Made by a program: the position numbers and the translations under genes. The notes under the pieces were generated by a model. It worked only from the letters and a program-made list of their open reading frames with translations, was not told the DNA's origin and searched no databases. From DASRDU01 sp035560235 (GTDB taxonomy: Bacteria; Acidobacteriota; Blastocatellia; RBC074), in assembly GCA_035560235.1 (NCBI GenBank), contig DATMAG010000111.1, positions 1-41,679 of the forward strand: a stretch of DNA of 41,679 nucleotides, given 5' to 3'. The first letter of the stretch is position 1. Every line of letters begins with the position of its first letter. This document shows positions 36,706-41,679 of this stretch, in pieces.

Positions 36706-39700
36706 TTACGCGCTGGCCGTCTTGTGACGGTAGAGCCAGACGCGCAGCATTGAAAGCAGCTGGTCAATATCCAGCGGCTTTGAAATGTAATCAGAAGCGC
36801 CGGCCTCGATGCACTTGTCGCGGTCGGTCTTCATCGCCTTGGCAGTGAGCGCAATGATCGGCAGGTTTCTGAACTGCTCGATTTCGCGAATCGCCTGCAT
36901 GGTTTCGTATCCGTCCATCTCCGGCATCATGATGTCCATCAGGACGATGTCGGTGTCCGGGTTCTGCTCGAGCAGTTCAATGCCTTCGCGTCCGTTTTCA
37001 GCGCGCAGCACCTCCATGCTGTAGCTTTCAAGCGCGCTCGTCAGGGCGAAGATGTTGCGCACATCATCGTCCACGATCAGCACCTTTTTGCCCGTCAGCA
37101 CCGGATCGCTGCGCAGCAGTTGTTCGAGCATCCGCCGCTTCGGTTCCGGCAGGCTCGATTCAACCCGGTGCAGGAAGAGCGAGGTTTCAGCCAGCAGCCG
37201 TTCGGGCGAGTTGGCCTCCTTGACGACAATCGCGTCAGCGACGAGCCGCAACTGCGTCTCCTCCTTCTCGGTCAGTTCCTTGCCGGTGTAAACGATGATT
37301 GGCAGATCAACCTGTCCGAGTTCCTTCTGAATCCGCTCGATCAGTTCAAAGCCGGTCATGTCGGGCAGCTTCAGATCCAGCACCATGCAGTCGAACTGAT
37401 GCGCCTGCAGTTCAGCCAGCGCGGCTTCGCCCGTCGCGACCGCTGTTGTCTGCACGTCGCCGTCACCGATCAGTTCGACGATGCTCATCCGCTGCGCATC
37501 ATCGTCCTCGACCACGAGCAGGTGCCGGATGTTGCGCTGCGCAAAGGCCGCGATCCGGTCGAACGATTCAATCAGTTGTTCGCGCGTGACCGGCTTGCGC
37601 AGGTGCGTGAGCGCGCCGAGTCTGCGCGGCTGATATTCACGATCATCAGCCGTAATGATGTGAACCGGAATGTGACTGGTCTTCGGGTCGTGTTTGAGCC
37701 GGTCAAGCACCGTCCAGCCGTCGCGGTCGGGCAGGCGAATGTCGAGCGTGATCGCATCCGGTTTGTACTTGCGCGCCAGCGTCAGCGCCGCATCGCCCTG
37801 CGCGGCGACAATCCCCTTGAAGCCCTTTTCGTGCGCCAGATCGAGCAGAATCTGGGCAAAGAGCGTGTCGTCCTCAACAATCAGCACGACGCGCTCGCCC
37901 GGTTTGAGGTCGTTGCGGTCATCAGCGATTTCGCTGACCTCGTTGTATTCGCTGGCGTTGAAGTGAGGCATTTCGCTGCCGCTCGCGCGCGACCCGGCGA
38001 TGGCCAGCCGTCGCCGCTCATCGGCCTCCGTGGCCAGCGTTGACATCTGCCCGAAGGTGTTTCTCGTCGCATCGAACGTGCGCGGCAGGTAGAGCGTGAA
38101 GGTGCTGCCTTCGCCAGGCGTGCTGACGACACGGATTTCGCCGCCCAGCAGGCGCGCGATTTCGCGGCTGATCGAAAGCCCCAGACCCGTGCCGCCGTAC
38201 TTGCGGCTCGTCGTTCCGTCGGCCTGCTGAAAGGCCTCGAAGATGATCCGCTGTTTCTCTGCCGGAATGCCGATGCCGGTGTCAGTAACCGAGAAGGCAA
38301 TCACCTGATCGGCCTGATTGAGCGCCTCGTGCGCGTAATTGCCGCGCCGCTCGGCCACGCGGATGTTGAGCGAGACGCGACCCTTTTCGGTGAATTTGAA
38401 CGCGTTCGAAAGCAGGTTCTTGAGAATCTGCTGCAGCCGCTTCTGATCGGTATGCATCATCGGCGGCAGCTTCGAGGCGCGTTCGATGTTGAACTCCAGA
38501 CCCTTGTCCACCGCGACCTGATGGAAGCTGCGATTGAGCTGTTCGGTCACTTCGGCAAAGGCCACCTCGCCGATTTCGATGGCCATCATGCCCGATTCGA
38601 TCTTCGACAGGTCAAGGATGTCGTTGATGAGCGAAAGCAGGTCGTTGCCCGATGAATGAATCGTTTCGGCGAACTGCACCTGCTTGGGCGTCAGGTTGTT
38701 TTCAGCGTTTTCAGCGAGCTGGCGCGAGAGGATGAGCATTGAATTGAGAGGCGTGCGCAGTTCGTGCGACATGTTGGCGAGGAATTCCGACTTGTACTTG
38801 GACGTGAGCGCCAGTTGTTCGGCCTTTTCTTCCATCGCCCAGCGCGCCTCTTCGACCTCGCGGTTGCGGGCTTCGATCTCGGCTTTCTGCTGCGTCAGGA
38901 GCGAGGCCTTCTCTTCGAGTTCCTCGTTCGTCTTGCGCAGCTCTTCCTGCTGCATGCGCAGCCGTTCTTCTGATTCGCGCAGCGTCAGGGCCTGCTGTTC
39001 GAGCCGCTCGTTGGTCTTCTTCAGCTCGTCCTGCTGGCTCTGCAGTTCGGAAGCGAGCGACTGCGACTGAATCAGCAGCCGTTCCGTGCGCGTGTTGGCC
39101 TCGATGGTGTTGAGGACAATGCCGATGCTTTCGGTCAGCTGATCGAGAAACGCGACGTGAATTTCGCTGAAGCGATTGAACGAGGCCAGTTCAATCACCG
39201 CCTTGACCTCTTCTTCAAAGAGCACCGGCAGAACGATGATGTTGAGCGGCGGCGCTTCGCCGAGTCCCGAACTGATGACAATGTAATCGTTCGGGACATT
39301 GACGAGCAGAATGCGCTTCTTTTCGAGCATGCACTGGCCGACGAGGCCTTCGCCGGGCTTGAATTCGTTGGCCAGATTCTTGCGCTGCGAGAAGGCGTAA
39401 CCGCCGAGCAGCTTCATCATCGGCTCGCCATCCTCGTCCGGCTGATTGACGTAAAAGACGCCCTGCTGCGCGTCCACGAGCGGCGCAAGTTCCGAGAGAA
39501 TCATATTCGCCACCGTCGTCATATCGCGCTGCCCCTGCAGCATGCCGGTGAAGCGCGCCAGGTTGGTCTTGAGCCAGTCCTGTTCGGTGTTCTTCTGCGT
39601 CGTCTCCTTGAGGTTGCGGATCATCTCGTTGATGTTGTCCTTGAGCGCCGCCACCTCGCCCTGCGCTTCGACCGTGATCGAACGGGTCAGGTCGCCCTGC

Positions 39701-41679
39701 GTCACGGCGGTTGACACCTCGGCAATCGCGCGCACCTGAGTCGTCAGGTTCGCGGCCAGCTGATTCACGTTGTCCGTCAGGTCGCGCCACGTGCCGTAAG
39801 CGCCGGGCACGTTGGCCTGACCGCCGAGCTTGCCTTCGACACCGACCTCGCGCGCCACTGTCGTCACCTGATCGGCAAAGGTCGCCAGCGTGTCGGTCAT
39901 GGCGTTGATCGTGTTGGCGAGTTCAGCAATTTCGCCCTTCGATTCAATCGTCAGCTTGCGCTTCAGATCGCCGTTCGCCACCGCCGTCACCACCTGCGCA
40001 ATGCCGCGCACCTGAGCGGTCAGGTTACCGGCCATAAAGTTCACGCTGTCGGTCAGGTCTTTCCAGGTACCTGCCACGCCCGGCACCTGAGCCTGGCCGC
40101 CAAGTTTGCCTTCGGTACCGACCTCACGAGCCACACGCGTGACTTCTGAAGCGAACGAGTTGAGCTGATCCACCATCGTGTTGATGGTGTTCTTGAGTTC
40201 GAGAATTTCGCCGCGCACGTCCACGGTGATCTTCTTCGAGAGGTCGCCTCTCGCCACCGCCGTAGTCACGTCCGCAATGTTTCTGACCTGCCCGGTCAGG
40301 TTGCTGGCCATGAAGTTCACGTTGTCAGTCAGGTCCTTCCAGGTGCCTGCGACCCCGCGCACATCGGCCTGGCCGCCGAGTTTGCCTTCTGTACCGACCT
40401 CGCGAGCCACGCGGGTCACTTCTGATGCGAATGAGTTGAGCTGATCAACCATGCGGTTGATCACTTCCTTGATCTGAAGAATTTCTCCGCGCACATCCAC
40501 GGTAATCTTCTGCGTCAGGTCACCGTTGGCGATGGCCGTCGCGACCTTGGACACGTCTCGGAGCTGAACGGTCAGATTTCCAGCCATCGAGTTGACGTTG
40601 TCGGTCAGGTCCTTCCAGGTGCCCGCAACGCCCGGCACCTGAGCCTGGCCGCCGAGTTTGCCTTCGGTACCGACCTCGCGGGCCACGCGTGTGACTTCAG
40701 AAGCGAAGGAGTTGAGCTGGTCAACCATCCGGTTGATGGTGTTCTTGAGTTCGAGAATTTCACCCTTCACATCCACAGTGATCTTCTTCGAAAGGTCGCC
40801 GTTTGCCACTGCGGTCGTCACTTCAGCGATGTTTCTGACCTGAGCGGTGAGGTTACCGGCCATAAAGTTCACGTTGTCAGTCAGGTCTTTCCAGGTTCCT
40901 GCCACGCCCGGCACCTGAGCCTGGCCGCCGAGCTTGCCTTCGGTACCGACTTCGCGGGCGACGCGAGTAACTTCTGATGCAAACGAATTGAGCTGATCAA
41001 CCATCCGGTTGATGGTGTTCTTGAGTTCGAGAATTTCTCCGCGCACATCCACGGTGATCTTCTTTGAAAGGTCACCGTTGGCTACAGCAGTTGTCACGTC
41101 AGCGATGTTTCTGACCTGAGCAGTGAGATTACCTGCCATGAAGTTCACGCTGTCGGTCAGGTCTTTCCAGGTGCCGCCAACGCCCTTCACATCGGCCTGA
41201 CCTCCGAGTTTGCCTTCTGTACCGACCTCGCGGGCCACGCGGGTCACTTCCGATGCGAAGGAGTTGAGCTGGTCAACCATCCGGTTGATGGTGTTCTTGA
41301 GTTCAAGGATTTCGCCTTTCACGTCCACAGTGATCTTCTTTGAGAGGTCACCATTCGCCACTGCAGTCGTCACTTCAGCGATGTTGCGCACCTGTCCGGT
41401 GAGGTTGCCGGCCATCGAGTTGACGTTATCGGTCAGATCCTTCCACGTTCCAGCCACATCAGGCACCTGAGCCTGGCCGCCGAGTTTTCCTTCTGTACCG
41501 ACTTCGCGGGCGACGCGCGTCACTTCTGAAGCGAAGGCGTTAAGCTGGTCAACCATCGTGTTGATGGTGTTCTTGAGTTCGAGAATTTCTCCGCGCACAT
41601 CCACGGTGATCTTCTTTGAGAGATCGCCTCGCGCGACGGCTGTAGTAACTTCAGCGATGTTTCTGACCTGAGCGGTGAG
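36706..41679 (-). CDS. poly-HAMP hybrid histidine kinase with three receivers (5' end outside window)
   Basis: The frame is open to the window edge (residue 1 = 41679), so at least 1657 residues are present. Residues ~1-690 are eight HAMP-type units of about 92 residues, most nearly identical ('VTTAVANGDLSKKITVDV', 'ILELKNTINRMVDQLNSFAS'). A GAF domain follows (~700-880), then a long coiled coil, HisKA ('FLANMSHELRTPLNSMLIL', phospho-His 972) and HATPase ('ILKNLLSNAFKFTEKGRVSL', 'GGTGLGLSISREIARLLGGE'). Three receivers end the chain ('RVVLIVEDDTLFAQ', 'RHLLVVEDDDAQRM', 'KKVLIVDDDVRNIFAL'), each with its phospho-Asp. No membrane segment is visible. The plan resembles fungal group III (Nik1/Os-1) osmosensing kinases, also found in bacteria. 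Confidence 0.95.
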   Translation of the reverse strand, partial: LTAQVRNIAEVTTAVARGDLSKKITVDVRGEILELKNTINTMVDQLNAFASEVTRVAREVGTEGKLGGQAQVPDVAGTWKDLTDNVNSMAGNLTGQVRNIAEVTTAVANGDLSKKITVDVKGEILELKNTINRMVDQLNSFASEVTRVAREVGTEGKLGGQADVKGVGGTWKDLTDSVNFMAGNLTAQVRNIADVTTAVANGDLSKKITVDVRGEILELKNTINRMVDQLNSFASEVTRVAREVGTEGKLGGQAQVPGVAGTWKDLTDNVNFMAGNLTAQVRNIAEVTTAVANGDLSKKITVDVKGEILELKNTINRMVDQLNSFASEVTRVAREVGTEGKLGGQAQVPGVAGTWKDLTDNVNSMAGNLTVQLRDVSKVATAIANGDLTQKITVDVRGEILQIKEVINRMVDQLNSFASEVTRVAREVGTEGKLGGQADVRGVAGTWKDLTDNVNFMASNLTGQVRNIADVTTAVARGDLSKKITVDVRGEILELKNTINTMVDQLNSFASEVTRVAREVGTEGKLGGQAQVPGVAGTWKDLTDSVNFMAGNLTAQVRGIAQVVTAVANGDLKRKLTIESKGEIAELANTINAMTDTLATFADQVTTVAREVGVEGKLGGQANVPGAYGTWRDLTDNVNQLAANLTTQVRAIAEVSTAVTQGDLTRSITVEAQGEVAALKDNINEMIRNLKETTQKNTEQDWLKTNLARFTGMLQGQRDMTTVANMILSELAPLVDAQQGVFYVNQPDEDGEPMMKLLGGYAFSQRKNLANEFKPGEGLVGQCMLEKKRILLVNVPNDYIVISSGLGEAPPLNIIVLPVLFEEEVKAVIELASFNRFSEIHVAFLDQLTESIGIVLNTIEANTRTERLLIQSQSLASELQSQQDELKKTNERLEQQALTLRESEERLRMQQEELRKTNEELEEKASLLTQQKAEIEARNREVEEARWAMEEKAEQLALTSKYKSEFLANMSHELRTPLNSMLILSRQLAENAENNLTPKQVQFAETIHSSGNDLLSLINDILDLSKIESGMMAIEIGEVAFAEVTEQLNRSFHQVAVDKGLEFNIERASKLPPMMHTDQKRLQQILKNLLSNAFKFTEKGRVSLNIRVAERRGNYAHEALNQADQVIAFSVTDTGIGIPAEKQRIIFEAFQQADGTTSRKYGGTGLGLSISREIARLLGGEIRVVSTPGEGSTFTLYLPRTFDATRNTFGQMSTLATEADERRRLAIAGSRASGSEMPHFNASEYNEVSEIADDRNDLKPGERVVLIVEDDTLFAQILLDLAHEKGFKGIVAAQGDAALTLARKYKPDAITLDIRLPDRDGWTVLDRLKHDPKTSHIPVHIITADDREYQPRRLGALTHLRKPVTREQLIESFDRIAAFAQRNIRHLLVVEDDDAQRMSIVELIGDGDVQTTAVATGEAALAELQAHQFDCMVLDLKLPDMTGFELIERIQKELGQVDLPIIVYTGKELTEKEETQLRLVADAIVVKEANSPERLLAETSLFLHRVESSLPEPKRRMLEQLLRSDPVLTGKKVLIVDDDVRNIFALTSALESYSMEVLRAENGREGIELLEQNPDTDIVLMDIMMPEMDGYETMQAIREIEQFRNLPIIALTAKAMKTDRDKCIEAGASDYISKPLDIDQLLSMLRVWLYRHKTASA
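39790..41679. repeat. 276-bp tandem repeat encoding HAMP units
   Basis: The segment coding 'EGKLGGQA' recurs at about 39822, 40098, 40374, 40650, 40926, 41202 and 41478, exactly 276 bases (92 codons) apart. The five or six copies nearest the right edge differ at only scattered third positions plus a few residues; the most 3' copies (lowest coordinates) are more diverged. The array continues out of the window. Confidence 0.9.

Noticed and set aside
39700..41679. CRISPR array
   Set aside because: The repeats are 276-bp, in frame and encode HAMP units; there are no short repeats with unique spacers.

Overview
This is a GC-rich bacterial chromosome segment, most consistent with Acidobacteriota and possibly class Blastocatellia. 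That placement is inferred from gene content: DUF1549/DUF1553 cytochrome, DUF1080 and DUF1501 genes, an S55-like secreted protein, an Sm/Hfq-like protein with an N-terminal basic tail, many secreted helical-repeat proteins, and very large hybrid kinases. No rRNA, tRNA or CRISPR array was seen.

Layout. The left edge (1-99, minus) holds the first 33 codons of an IS630-like transposase that abuts a TPR protein gene whose N-terminus looks cut away. Then follows a minus-strand block: folC, a YkgJ-type cysteine-cluster gene, a Uma2 remnant and uvrA. Divergent from uvrA is a two-gene unit, a cysteine-rich secreted peptide and a TonB-C-like membrane protein. Its predicted promoter has an 11-G tract in the -35/-10 spacer, and the unit ends in a clean intrinsic terminator. 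Next come a zinc-ribbon gene, a DUF454 gene, mobA, an S55-like protein, an Sm-like protein, a large secreted helical protein, a phosphonatase-like HAD hydrolase, a small secreted protein and an M1-peptidase-like protein that has lost all three zinc ligands.

From 19241 to 25587 lies a cassette familiar from planctomycetes and acidobacteria: a PSCyt1/DUF1549/DUF1553 protein, a DUF1080 protein and a Tat-exported DUF1501 protein. It is split by an opposite-strand pair, a 103-residue acidic protein and an HNH endonuclease.

From 25718 onward signalling and envelope genes dominate: a SET-domain protein; a membrane HD-GYP/GAF/GGDEF protein with a damaged HD motif; a PepSY-like lipoprotein; a lone ExbB/TolQ-type proton channel; a coiled-coil M15-like protein; DUF2905; and a winged-helix gene followed by two DUF5985-like membrane genes. 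The right end is a minus-strand signalling group: a poly-HAMP hybrid kinase cut by the window edge, a CheR methyltransferase and a second hybrid kinase.

Non-coding structure includes three long imperfect inverted repeats at gene 3' ends (25593-25685, 28911-28983, 33359-33441), an AATCTGAAATC-type repeat that has entered two coding sequences, a 20-bp hairpin between the poly-HAMP kinase and cheR, and about seven copies of a 276-bp tandem repeat encoding HAMP units.
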